Assembly: GCA_036508635.1 (NCBI GenBank)
Contig: DATCGY010000131.1
Coordinates: 1 to 15,613 of the forward strand
DNA: 15,613 nt
Direction: 5' to 3'
From: FEN-727 sp036508635
GTDB lineage: Bacteria > Actinomycetota > Geothermincolia > Fen-727 > Anoxymicrobiaceae
Shown here: piece by piece, positions 7,259 to 14,424 of the stretch
Layout: every line of letters starts with the position of its first letter
Position numbering within the stretch: the stretch's first letter is position 1
Program-made: the position numbers and the translations under genes
Notes under the pieces: model-generated
Seen by the model: the letters and a program-made list of their open reading frames with translations, nothing else
Databases searched by the model: none
Told to the model about the DNA's origin: nothing

Positions 7259-7633
7259 ATGGCCCCATCCGTTCTGATCGTTGACGACGCCCTTTTCATG
7301 AGGATGATGATCAAGGACATCCTTTCCAAGGACGGCCTTGAAGTCGTGGGCGAAGCAGAGAACGGCATAGAAGCGGTGAAGAAGTATGCCGAGTTGCGGC
7401 CGGATCTGGTGACCATGGACATAGTGATGCCCGAGATGGACGGCATCGAAGCGGTGCGGAACATAATAAGGATTGACCCGATGGCAAAGGTCTTGATGTG
7501 TTCCGCTATGGGGCAGCAGCCTCTCGTTGTGGAGGCGCTCGAAGCCGGGGCGAAAGACTTTATCATCAAACCTTTCCAGCCGGCGAAAGTTGTTGAAGCG
7601 GTACGAAAAGCGCTCCAGAACGACGCTGAATAG
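7259..7633 (+). CDS. cheY: chemotaxis response regulator CheY
   Basis: Single receiver domain of 124 residues that takes phosphate from CheA and carries the signal to the motility output. Phosphoacceptor D54 lies in VTMDIVMPEMDG. The acidic pocket is D9-D10, the switch residues are S82 and F101, and the conserved lysine is K104 in FIIKP. No output domain is attached, as expected for CheY. The ATG at 7259 is preceded by AAGGAGGA at nine bases; an in-frame TTG at 7238 would place the SD inside the gene and is unlikely. CheC, encoded downstream, is the expected phosphatase. Confidence 0.95.
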   Translation: MAPSVLIVDDALFMRMMIKDILSKDGLEVVGEAENGIEAVKKYAELRPDLVTMDIVMPEMDGIEAVRNIIRIDPMAKVLMCSAMGQQPLVVEALEAGAKDFIIKPFQPAKVVEAVRKALQNDAE

Positions 7634-7657
7634 GGGCAACCGGGGTAAAGGTGCGCA

Positions 7658-8707
7658 ATGGCAAAGGGCAAAATAAGCGTTCTTATCGTTGATGACTCAG
7701 CACTGGTCAGGCAGCTTCTGGCCGACATGATATCCCAGGACTCGGATCTCGAGGTTGCCGGGACGGCGCGAAACGGTGTCGAAGCCATAAAGCTTACCCG
7801 GGAGCTTGAGCCGGACGTAATCACAATGGATATTCACATGCCGGAGATGGACGGCCTCTCCGCGCTCGAATACATAATGAAGAAGTCTCCACGACCCGTG
7901 GTGATGCTTTCCGCGCTCGTCAAGCAGGGGGCGGTGCCAACCCTCAAAGCCCTCGAGTTGGGGGCGGTGGATTTTATCGTAAAGCCTTCTCAGTTCCCTA
8001 CCTCCGTCAGCGAGATTCGCGAGGACGTGATCCTCAAGATCAAAGCGGCGGCAGGCTCGCGCGTCAAAGAGGTCTGGCAGCGAACGGCAAAAGCCAGGAC
8101 CCATAAGAAGGCCCGGCTAGAGACAGATAAGCCGGCCGGCGGGCGCCTAGTGGTTTTTGGCGCTTCCGCCGGAGGGCCCAGGGCTCTTTCCGAGATCGTT
8201 CCCCTGCTGCCCGAAGACATGCCGGCGCCGGTGATCATCGTCCAGCACATGCCGGGCCAGTTCAGCGGTTCGTTCGCGGAGAGGCTAAACGCAAAGTCGA
8301 AGATGTCCGTGAGGCTTGCGGTCAAGACCCAGGACCTCGTGGAAGGTCACGCGCTGGTCGTTCCGGGGGATTTCGACATGGTGCTCGAACAATCTGACAG
8401 CGGGTCCATTGTGGCAAGGCTGCTTCCAACAGTCGCCAGGCGAGGGGCAAGCCCGGTCATAGACGTAACGATGGAGAGCGCCGCCCAGCGGTTCGGCGAG
8501 AGGGCGATAGGCGTGCTGCTCACAGGAATGGGCAGTGACGGGGCAATGGGCCTCGGGATGATAAAGGACGCTGGAGGACAGACTATCGCGCAGAACGAGG
8601 AAACCTCTCTCGTGTTCGGCATGCCAAAAGCGGCGATAGAAAGGCGGCTGGCAAACGAGGTCCTCCCACTCGGTGAGATCGCCGAAAGGGTAGTCTCCCT
8701 GGTTTAA
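7658..8707 (+). CDS. cheB: chemoreceptor methylesterase/deamidase CheB
   Basis: 349-residue two-domain response regulator that removes methyl groups from receptors once phosphorylated by CheA, and may also deamidate glutamines. The receiver domain (about 6-125) has D12-D13, phosphoacceptor D58 in ITMDIHMPEMDG, S85 and K109. After a basic linker the methylesterase domain (about 160-349) shows the Ser-His-Asp triad: S170 in FGASAGGP, H197 in VQHMPG and D294 in TGMGSDGA. AAGGTG before the ATG fits an SD. It follows cheY by 24 bases. Confidence 0.96.
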   Translation: MAKGKISVLIVDDSALVRQLLADMISQDSDLEVAGTARNGVEAIKLTRELEPDVITMDIHMPEMDGLSALEYIMKKSPRPVVMLSALVKQGAVPTLKALELGAVDFIVKPSQFPTSVSEIREDVILKIKAAAGSRVKEVWQRTAKARTHKKARLETDKPAGGRLVVFGASAGGPRALSEIVPLLPEDMPAPVIIVQHMPGQFSGSFAERLNAKSKMSVRLAVKTQDLVEGHALVVPGDFDMVLEQSDSGSIVARLLPTVARRGASPVIDVTMESAAQRFGERAIGVLLTGMGSDGAMGLGMIKDAGGQTIAQNEETSLVFGMPKAAIERRLANEVLPLGEIAERVVSLV

Positions 8708-8731
8708 CTTCTCTGAGAAGGAGCGCGGTCG

Positions 8732-10843
8732 ATGGAGATGGATATCTCCCAGTACAAAGACCTTTTCATAACTGAGGCTCAAGAGCACCTGGACGCCCTG
8801 AACAAGTTCCTGTTGCAGCTCGAGAACGACCCCCAGAACCTCGATGTCGTAACCGAGATATTCCGGTCTGCCCACACCCTCAAGGGCATGTCAGCCACGA
8901 TGGGTTACGACCAGCTGACCGAGCTCGCTCACGAGATGGAAAACCTCCTGGAGCATCTGCGGACAGGCGACGTCATGGTGACCACGGCAGTGGTCGACAC
9001 GTTGTTCTCCTGCTTCGATACCCTCGGCGCGATCATCAACGCTATTGCGGAGGACAGGGCTGAGGACGTCAACTTCAACGCACTGGTCTACGAGATGCGA
9101 GCGGTCGTGGAGGGAGAGCTGGCGGCCCCCGCGCCCGTAGCGAGGCCTTCCGCCCCTCCAGCGCCGCTACCACGTGAGGAACCCCCTGCTCAGCCAGAAG
9201 AACCCCCGGCGCCGGAAGTGAAGGCGCCTGGCCCAGCCCCCGCTGAGGAGCAAACCGAGACGGTGGAAACTCCGGAACCGCGGGCCGAGACGACCGCGGA
9301 CGAACCGGCCGGCGTTCTCGAAATAGACGAGGCCGATAGACGCAGGTTTAACGAAATTCCCGGGATACGCCTCATGAGGCTCACGGTGGAGCTCGACAAA
9401 GAGTGCCTTCTCAAGTCGGTCAGGGTTTTCATGGTCTTCAAGAAGCTTGCCCAGCTCGGCGAGGTGCTCGCCTCGATGCCCCCCGTGGAGGCACTCGAAG
9501 ACGAGAATTTCGATAGCATGTTCCAGGTGGCGGTGGCAACCCCCGAGACTTCTGAGAAAGTGGAGAAAGCCCTCCTGGCGATTGCCGAGATATCGCGGGT
9601 CGAAGTTGAGACGGTCCTCGAGCCAAAGGCAGGCGAGGAGAGACACGAAGCGCCGGCGCGTCCCGGTGGAGAGAAGGCGCCACTCACGGCTGCTAGGAAG
9701 ACGCAAAGCGTTCGCGTGAATATAGCCCGACTCGATACTCTTATGAACCTGGTCGGTGAGATCGTCATAAACCGGACGAGGCTGGCGCAGATAGCGTTGG
9801 GCTATGAGGTTCCCGAGCTCCGCGAGGCGCTCGACCAGACCGCGCGGCTGACGGCGGAGCTTCAGGATGAGGTGATGAAGACGCGGATGGTCCCGGTTGA
9901 GCATGTGTTCAATCGGTTCCCCAGGATGGTGCGCGACCTGGCCAGGTCGCAGGGCAAAGAGCTCGATTTCTTGATGGAAGGAAAAGAGATCGAGCTCGAC
10001 CGCACGATCCTGGACGAGATATCAGACCCGCTGATACATATGCTCCGCAATGCCGTTGACCATGGAATTGCGGCACCGGACGTTCGCGCCCAGCAGGGCA
10101 AGGCCGCGAGAGGCACCGTCAAGCTGCTGGCTTACAGGGACCGCAATTATGTTGCTATCGCTGTCGAGGACGACGGCGAAGGAATCGACCCGAACCGGGT
10201 GTTCGACAAGGCGGTCAGCAAAGGGCTTATCACGGAGGATGACAGGCGACAACTGACGCCCGATGACGTATTGAAGGTACTTTGCTTTCCCGGCTTTTCC
10301 ACGTCCGAAAAGGTCAGCGGAGTTTCGGGGCGTGGCGTCGGGATGGACGCGGTAAAGGCCAAAGCCGAATCGCTCGGCGGCTACCTGATCGTGGAAAGCG
10401 AGGCAGGCAGGGGCACCAAGGTGATACTCAACCTCCCCCTGACGCTGGCTATTGTCCAGGCGCTTATGGTCGAAGTCTCCGGGGAGCTCTATGCGGTTCC
10501 TCTAGGCACGGTGCGCGAGACGCACGTGGTAAGCCCGGAGGAGATAAAAACGGTGCAGGGCAACGAGGCGATATTTCTGCGCGAAGAGACGATACCTCTG
10601 TTGAGGCTGGACAACGCACTGCAGTGCGACCGACGGCTAAATGGGGCTGAGCCGTTCCCTGTGGTGATTACGGAGATCGGCCCGAGACTCATCGCACTGG
10701 GAGTGCACTCGCTTATCGGACAGCAGGAGATAGTCATCAGCTCCCTCGACCAGTTCCTCAAGAGGGTCGAGGGATTCGCTGGTGCGACCATCCTCGGAAG
10801 TGGACGCGTCGCACTCATACTCGACATACCAAGCTTGATGTAG
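8732..10843 (+). CDS. cheA: chemotaxis histidine kinase CheA
   Basis: Central cytoplasmic kinase of the pathway, 703 residues with all five domains. P1 (about 5-125) carries the phosphorylated H48 in FRSAHTLKG. A long Pro/Ala/Glu-rich linker (about 131-200) leads to P2, the CheY/CheB docking domain (about 210-300, with KSVRVFMVFKKLAQLGEV). P3, the dimerisation hairpin, begins near 325 (LDTLMNLVGEIVINRTRL). In the P4 ATPase the N-box is HMLRNAVDHG with N440 and H444, G1 is DDGEGID (480-486) and G2 is GRGVGMD (533-539), preceded by FSTSEKVSG. P5, the CheW-like domain, covers about 570-703. AAGGAG eight to nine bases ahead fixes the ATG. All key residues for an active kinase are present. Confidence 0.97.
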   Translation: MEMDISQYKDLFITEAQEHLDALNKFLLQLENDPQNLDVVTEIFRSAHTLKGMSATMGYDQLTELAHEMENLLEHLRTGDVMVTTAVVDTLFSCFDTLGAIINAIAEDRAEDVNFNALVYEMRAVVEGELAAPAPVARPSAPPAPLPREEPPAQPEEPPAPEVKAPGPAPAEEQTETVETPEPRAETTADEPAGVLEIDEADRRRFNEIPGIRLMRLTVELDKECLLKSVRVFMVFKKLAQLGEVLASMPPVEALEDENFDSMFQVAVATPETSEKVEKALLAIAEISRVEVETVLEPKAGEERHEAPARPGGEKAPLTAARKTQSVRVNIARLDTLMNLVGEIVINRTRLAQIALGYEVPELREALDQTARLTAELQDEVMKTRMVPVEHVFNRFPRMVRDLARSQGKELDFLMEGKEIELDRTILDEISDPLIHMLRNAVDHGIAAPDVRAQQGKAARGTVKLLAYRDRNYVAIAVEDDGEGIDPNRVFDKAVSKGLITEDDRRQLTPDDVLKVLCFPGFSTSEKVSGVSGRGVGMDAVKAKAESLGGYLIVESEAGRGTKVILNLPLTLAIVQALMVEVSGELYAVPLGTVRETHVVSPEEIKTVQGNEAIFLREETIPLLRLDNALQCDRRLNGAEPFPVVITEIGPRLIALGVHSLIGQQEIVISSLDQFLKRVEGFAGATILGSGRVALILDIPSLM

Positions 10844-10872
10844 GCCGGAGATGCTGGCGGACAGGAGGTTCG

Positions 10873-11499
10873 ATGACCGACGCAATGGGGGGCAAGCAGC
10901 TTTCTGAATTGCAGATCGACGCACTAAGAGAGGCTGGCAATATCGGCGCCGGGAACGCGGCGATAGCCCTTTCGCAGATGGTGAACAAAAAGGTTGGACT
11001 TTCGACCCCCAAGGCGTCCCTGATACGGCTGACCGACGTCCCCGAGCTCGTCGGAGGACCTGAATCCATCGTGGCCGGAGTCTACTTGAACGTGTCCGGT
11101 GATTGTTCGGGCAGCATCCTTCTGTTGCTCGGAGAGGAAAGCGCCGCCAGGCTGGCCAGCCTGATGGTTCCAAGTGACCTCGACGTCCCCGAGATGACCG
11201 TCGTCAAGAGGTCCGCGCTCCAAGAGACAGGCAGCATTCTTTCCGCGGCGTACCTCAACGCGCTCGGACAGTTCACCGGCCTGCTCTTCAAACCGTCGGT
11301 ACCGGGCTTCGCGATGGACATGGCCGGGGCCATTCTCGACTACGTCCTGGTTGACCTCGGAGCCTCGGAAGACCATGTTCTGGTCGTTGAGACCGACTTT
11401 ACGGTCTCTGGCGTCAAGATACTCGGTCACCTCGTGCTTTTCCCAGACATGGGGACCCTCAGCACCATACTGGAGCGGCTGGGGGTGCCATTTGACTGA
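10873..11499 (+). CDS. cheC: CheY-P phosphatase CheC
   Basis: CheC/CheX/FliY-family phosphatase of 208 residues that dephosphorylates CheY-P and, in Bacillus and Thermotoga, binds CheD. The first active-site helix is intact: DALREAGNIGAGN, with D16, E20 and N23. In the second helix (SALQETGSILSAAYLNA) E118 is kept, but the position of the catalytic Asn is Ser121, which may weaken that site. The ATG is preceded by AGGAGG at four bases, and the gene starts 29 bases after cheA. Its stop overlaps the likely TTG start of cheD, which suggests coupled translation of these interacting proteins. The family assignment is firm; whether both sites work is unknown. Confidence 0.93.
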   Translation: MTDAMGGKQLSELQIDALREAGNIGAGNAAIALSQMVNKKVGLSTPKASLIRLTDVPELVGGPESIVAGVYLNVSGDCSGSILLLLGEESAARLASLMVPSDLDVPEMTVVKRSALQETGSILSAAYLNALGQFTGLLFKPSVPGFAMDMAGAILDYVLVDLGASEDHVLVVETDFTVSGVKILGHLVLFPDMGTLSTILERLGVPFD

Positions 11500-12004
11500 G
11501 ATGCTCAATGTCGGGGTTGCCGAGCTGAAGGTCTCGGACAACTCGGATATCCTCGCCAGCTTCGGATTGGGCTCCTGTGTTGCCGTTGCGGTATATGACC
11601 CCAAGAAGAAGATCGGAGGCCTCGCTCACGTGATGCTTCCGGAGAGCCGTGGCAAAGACAACCCGAAGGTGCCGGGTAAGTTCGCCGACACGGCAATACC
11701 AGATCTCGTGGACCGGCTGGAAAGGCTCGGCGCCAGGCCAAAGTGCCTGAAATGCAAGATCGTCGGCGGAGCACAGATGTTCGAGATCCCGGGTTCGCGG
11801 AACAAGGACGCGGGGCTTGCGTGCGGGCCCGCGGCTCATATAGGCGCACGCAACGTGAACGCGGTGAAGATGGCGCTTGAAAAGCTCAAAATCCCTATCG
11901 TCGGCGAAGAGACCGGCGGCAACCACGGCCGTACGGTAAAATTCGATAGCTGCACGGGAGACGTCGAGGTCTCCTCCATCCACTTCGGCAAGCACACCAT
12001 GTGA
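11492..12004 (+). CDS. cheD: chemoreceptor glutamine deamidase CheD
   Basis: Cytoplasmic deamidase that converts receptor glutamines to glutamates and, in Bacillus-type systems, is controlled by binding CheC. 170 residues, the usual length. The catalytic residues are C29 in FGLGSCVAV and H46 in AHVMLP. Ser23 takes the place of the Thr found in the Thermotoga enzyme. GGAQMF and EETGGNHGRTVKF are conserved family segments. I chose TTG 11492 because GGGGGTG lies four bases ahead and relatives begin with a similar MxExxxVG sequence. ATG 11501 is the alternative and has no SD at normal distance. It is the last che gene; 98 bases follow before the next gene. Confidence 0.93.
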   Translation: MTEMLNVGVAELKVSDNSDILASFGLGSCVAVAVYDPKKKIGGLAHVMLPESRGKDNPKVPGKFADTAIPDLVDRLERLGARPKCLKCKIVGGAQMFEIPGSRNKDAGLACGPAAHIGARNVNAVKMALEKLKIPIVGEETGGNHGRTVKFDSCTGDVEVSSIHFGKHTM

Positions 12005-12102
12005 GGCCCACGCGCAGACCTTGGTGTTGATCCTGTCCACCGCCTAGAGTCCCACACCGTTTGATATACTCTTGATGGATGCCTCATTCACGTGGAGGGT
12101 AG

Positions 12103-12726
12103 GTGGGTTCGACCAAGAGAAAGATTCTCGATCTCTCCGGGGACCTGGTCGGGTCACTCCCCGGGCGATGCTCGCGTTGCTGCTACTGGGAGAGCGCCAC
12201 GGCAGGAGAGCCGGGCGCCTGTCACATCGGTGAGGGAAAAGCTGACTGGGTGACGCGTTGTCTCGCGCAGGGGATAAGCCCGGGCAAGCTGCTGCAGATA
12301 GACGGGGTGACATACGCATACATCCAGCACGCCCCGGCACGCCAGGTGCCTCGGTTGATGAACATGCTATACCCCAGGCCATCCGAAGATGCCCTCTATA
12401 TCAGCTGCATCTATGTTGACCCCGAGCTGCGTGGACGGGGACTCGGCAAGCTGCTCATTGCATCTGTCGTGAGGTCCCAATACAGGGGAAAGATGCGGGG
12501 GCTCGAGACGCACGGTATCTCGAGCGCCAGGTCCGCCCCGCCAGGTCCGGCCGGTTTCTTTGAAGCTTGCGGGTTTCGTATCGTGTCCAAGCACCTAGAG
12601 GCGCCTCTCATGAGAATGGACTTCAAGGCCCTGGCCCCTTTGCAGGAAGGCGTGCAGTCTCTCCTGGAAAGGTTGCCCCTCCCGTCACTCGCAAGGCATC
12701 CTGTGCCCGGATCAGAGGCACGGTAG
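12103..12726 (+). CDS. GNAT-family acetyltransferase with N-terminal cysteine cluster
   Basis: 207-residue protein with a central GNAT fold. Motif A is CIYVDPELRGRGLGK (102-116), whose RGRGLG loop binds the acetyl-CoA pyrophosphate. The later GFFEACGFR (151-159) is the typical motif B end. The N-terminus has C23, C26 and C27 in GRCSRCCYWE plus C40 and C53, a pattern that could bind a metal. The acceptor substrate is not predictable. The GTG start directly follows an in-frame stop, with GGAGGG (12094-12099) only three bases ahead, a tight spacing. It follows cheD by 98 bases on the same strand and could be transcribed with the operon, though no functional link is shown. It converges on the amidase gene with 10 bases between the stops. 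Confidence 0.85.
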   Translation: MGSTKRKILDLSGDLVGSLPGRCSRCCYWESATAGEPGACHIGEGKADWVTRCLAQGISPGKLLQIDGVTYAYIQHAPARQVPRLMNMLYPRPSEDALYISCIYVDPELRGRGLGKLLIASVVRSQYRGKMRGLETHGISSARSAPPGPAGFFEACGFRIVSKHLEAPLMRMDFKALAPLQEGVQSLLERLPLPSLARHPVPGSEAR

Positions 12727-12736
12727 ACGGGCGGAG

Positions 12737-13825
12737 CTACTCGACCCTCGCCTTTACCCCGGAGAAGTACTTTCCGGCTGCATTCGCGACGCACGCCGCC
12801 GCCATTGCGATGAAGTCGTCGCTGGCCAGCAGCGCTTCTTCTGCCGGGTTCGTGATGAACGCTGGCTCGATGACGACGACGGGCATGCGCGTGTCGCTGA
12901 GAATTGGAACCGCCATTTCGTGCGTCCTGCAGTCCCGCTGACCCAATTCCCCGACGAGCTCGTCCTGGATGTGGTTGGCGAGCCTGTAGCCGTACGGGGA
13001 GCGATAGTTCCCCCGGCCGAAGTAGTAACATGAAGCCCCGCCGGCGTTCGGGTCGGGCGATGAATTCAGATGTATGGAAAGGACGAGCTCAACCCCCTGT
13101 TCATTTGCCTCGGCCGCCCTCTCCTGCTCCGATAGAAATTCACCGCGTCTGCGGGAATATGTGATGGAGGCTTGGGATTCGAGCAACATTGCACCCAGGC
13201 GCTCGACGATACGCTCGGCAACCTCGCTCTCTCGAAGGCCCTTCGAACCGATCACACCGGGGTCCGGTGGATACCCGTGACCGGCGTCGAGCATGATGCG
13301 CCGGCCTTTGATACCGCCCTCCGGAAGACCCCTCTCGGATTCACGGACCGATGCGACGCTGGTGGGCTTTGTGACCCGGGAGAGCCTGAACAGGGCCTCG
13401 ACCGTGTTGGTGCCGACTATCCCGTCCGGGAATAGCCCGCTGTTTCGCTGGAACTGCTCTACTGCAATCGCCGCCGAGTGGTCGAAGATGCCGTTTTCCT
13501 TGCCGCTGTAGAACCCAAGTGAGTTCAGCCGTCGCTTGAGATCCTCGACATCGTCGCCGCGAAGCGGTGGCTCGTGGAGATACAGGTAGCGTCCGCCGAG
13601 CGTGCGGCTGGCTTCGACCAGGGACCTCCAGGTGTCGGGCCCGACGATCCCGTCAGCAATGAGGCCGCGGCGTTGCTGGAAAGCCCGGACAGCCCGGTCG
13701 GTTTCATCCCCAAATGTCCCCGACGTCGCGTCCTCGCTGGACTCATTGAGGAACCCGGCGGCGATCAGGCGGGATTGTATGTCTTTGACCTCCCGTCCCT
13801 GGGAGCCTTTACGGAATAGCTTCAC
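12737..13825 (-). CDS. N-acetylmuramoyl-L-alanine amidase with two peptidoglycan-binding domains
   Basis: Zinc amidase that cuts the bond between N-acetylmuramic acid and the stem peptide. 362 residues: two tandem PG_binding_1 repeats (about 5-72 and 86-150; each ends in an FQ..xGL..DGIVG pattern), a short linker, and an Amidase_3 catalytic domain (about 176-355). Zinc ligands are H183 in LDAGHG, E199 in GLRESE and H252 in LSIHLNSS. The catalytic Glu is E320 in VVIEPAFITNP. No signal peptide or membrane segment is seen, unusual for an exported hydrolase and reminiscent of mother-cell amidases of sporeformers. The GTG at 13825 has GGAG five bases ahead; a GTG two codons earlier (13831) is less well placed. 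Confidence 0.92.
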   Translation of the reverse strand: MKLFRKGSQGREVKDIQSRLIAAGFLNESSEDATSGTFGDETDRAVRAFQQRRGLIADGIVGPDTWRSLVEASRTLGGRYLYLHEPPLRGDDVEDLKRRLNSLGFYSGKENGIFDHSAAIAVEQFQRNSGLFPDGIVGTNTVEALFRLSRVTKPTSVASVRESERGLPEGGIKGRRIMLDAGHGYPPDPGVIGSKGLRESEVAERIVERLGAMLLESQASITYSRRRGEFLSEQERAAEANEQGVELVLSIHLNSSPDPNAGGASCYYFGRGNYRSPYGYRLANHIQDELVGELGQRDCRTHEMAVPILSDTRMPVVVIEPAFITNPAEEALLASDDFIAMAAACVANAAGKYFSGVKARVE

Positions 13826-13948
13826 CTGCACTCCATATCGTTTTCAGGGTTGCACTCGATCGGTGGACCCGGCATTCAGGTCAGGCCCTCCATCAGGCGT
13901 AACAACACGGCATCCGCACCACGATGCGTTGGCCCGCTGCCGGTCGAT

Positions 13949-13954
13949 ATTATA
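13949..13954 (-). promoter_or_regulatory. candidate -10 element for the amidase
   Basis: A perfect TATAAT on the minus strand, about 120 bases upstream of the amidase start. No good sigma-A -35 lies 16-18 bases further up, so another sigma factor or a chance match is possible. Confidence 0.25.
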
Positions 13955-14090
13955 TCCCACCATGGAGCTTAAGGCTTTGAGGTGGTCCCGGGAGGGGCGC
14001 TTTTGTCGGTTTATCGGGCGCTCCGGCGCCGTTTACGGTATCCAGGCCGGGAGTGCGATATGGCTCATCGCGCCTGCGGGCGCTTTGTCG

Positions 14091-14096
14091 TATACT
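14091..14096 (+). promoter_or_regulatory. candidate -10 element of ffs
   Basis: TATACT ends six bases before the inferred 5' end of the SRP RNA at 14103, the right spacing for a sigma-A promoter. The -35 region is poor. Confidence 0.5.
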
Positions 14097-14102
14097 TATC
14101 CA

Positions 14103-14373
14103 GACTGTGCTAGGTGGGGAGCCAGCGGTGCCCTGTAACCCGCAATCCGCTACAGCGGGACCGAACTCCCACCGGAGGTCCTTTGGGGCTGGGGTCGCCA
14201 TCACGGTAAGCGGTGTTGAAGGCTGGGTCCCACGCAACGGAAATTTGTGAACCCCGTCAGGTCCGGGAGGAAGCAGCGGTAAGCAAAACCTTTCGTGTGC
14301 CGTGGAGCAACCTGGTTGGAGCTGGCTGCCGGGGTGGAGCCCGGTCACTCGGGTCGATGGTGGGTGCACAGTC
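14103..14373 (+). ncRNA. ffs: signal recognition particle RNA, large Bacillus type
   Basis: RNA core of the signal recognition particle, which binds Ffh and directs ribosomes making membrane proteins to the translocon. The ends pair perfectly: GACTGTGC (14103-14110) with GCACAGTC (14366-14373), the helix 1 of large bacterial SRP RNAs. The Alu domain follows (TGCTAGGTGGGGAGC, GGTGCCCTGTAACCCGC, AATCCGCTACAGCGGG), matching the Bacillus subtilis scRNA closely. The Ffh-binding apical helix is GTCAGGTCCGGGAGGAAGCA (14256-14275), with a GGGA tetraloop in place of the common GGAA. The ends are inferred from the terminal pairing and may be off by a few bases. The ffs-dnaX order is common in Bacillota. 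Confidence 0.93.
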
Positions 14374-14387
14374 ACTTTAATGTTGAA

Positions 14388-14411
14388 AAGCTGCGGCCCG
14401 GGCCGCAGCTT
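14388..14411. repeat. 24-bp perfect palindrome between ffs and dnaX
   Basis: AAGCTGCGGCCC followed directly by its reverse complement. As RNA it folds into a stem of about ten pairs with a four-base loop. It sits 14 bases after the SRP RNA and ends one base before the GGGTGA ribosome-binding site of dnaX. No T-run follows on the plus strand; on the minus strand CTTTTC follows. It may define the SRP RNA 3' end, affect dnaX translation, or stop leftward transcription. Confidence 0.6.
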
Positions 14412-14424
14412 CGGGTGAACATTC

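Larger units (their letters stand above)
13826..14102. other. non-coding gap between the amidase and the SRP RNA
   Basis: No convincing gene. It holds the leader of the leftward amidase, a minus-strand TATAAT (13949-13954) without a clear -35 that could serve it, and a small GGCGC/GCGCC hairpin (14017-14030). Two similar stretches, GGCGCTTTTGTCGG (13996-14009) and GGCGCTTTGTCG (14079-14090), form an imperfect direct repeat. The ffs promoter lies at the right end. Confidence 0.5.

Noticed and set aside
7201..7284. Small frame starting ATG right after cheW and running into cheY
   Set aside because: No SD; the strong AAGGAGGA inside it serves the cheY ATG.
8708..8720. CTTCTC-T-GAGAAG inverted repeat overlapping the cheA SD
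   Set aside because: The centre is too small to fold fully; only a four-pair stem is possible, so regulation cannot be argued.
12005..12102. TATACT at 12065-12070 before the GNAT gene as a promoter
   Set aside because: No -35 at usable spacing; kept only as a weak possibility.
13963..14138. Rightward frame before ffs, starting at an ATG near 13963
   Set aside because: No SD, and it runs into the SRP RNA Alu domain, which is strongly supported.
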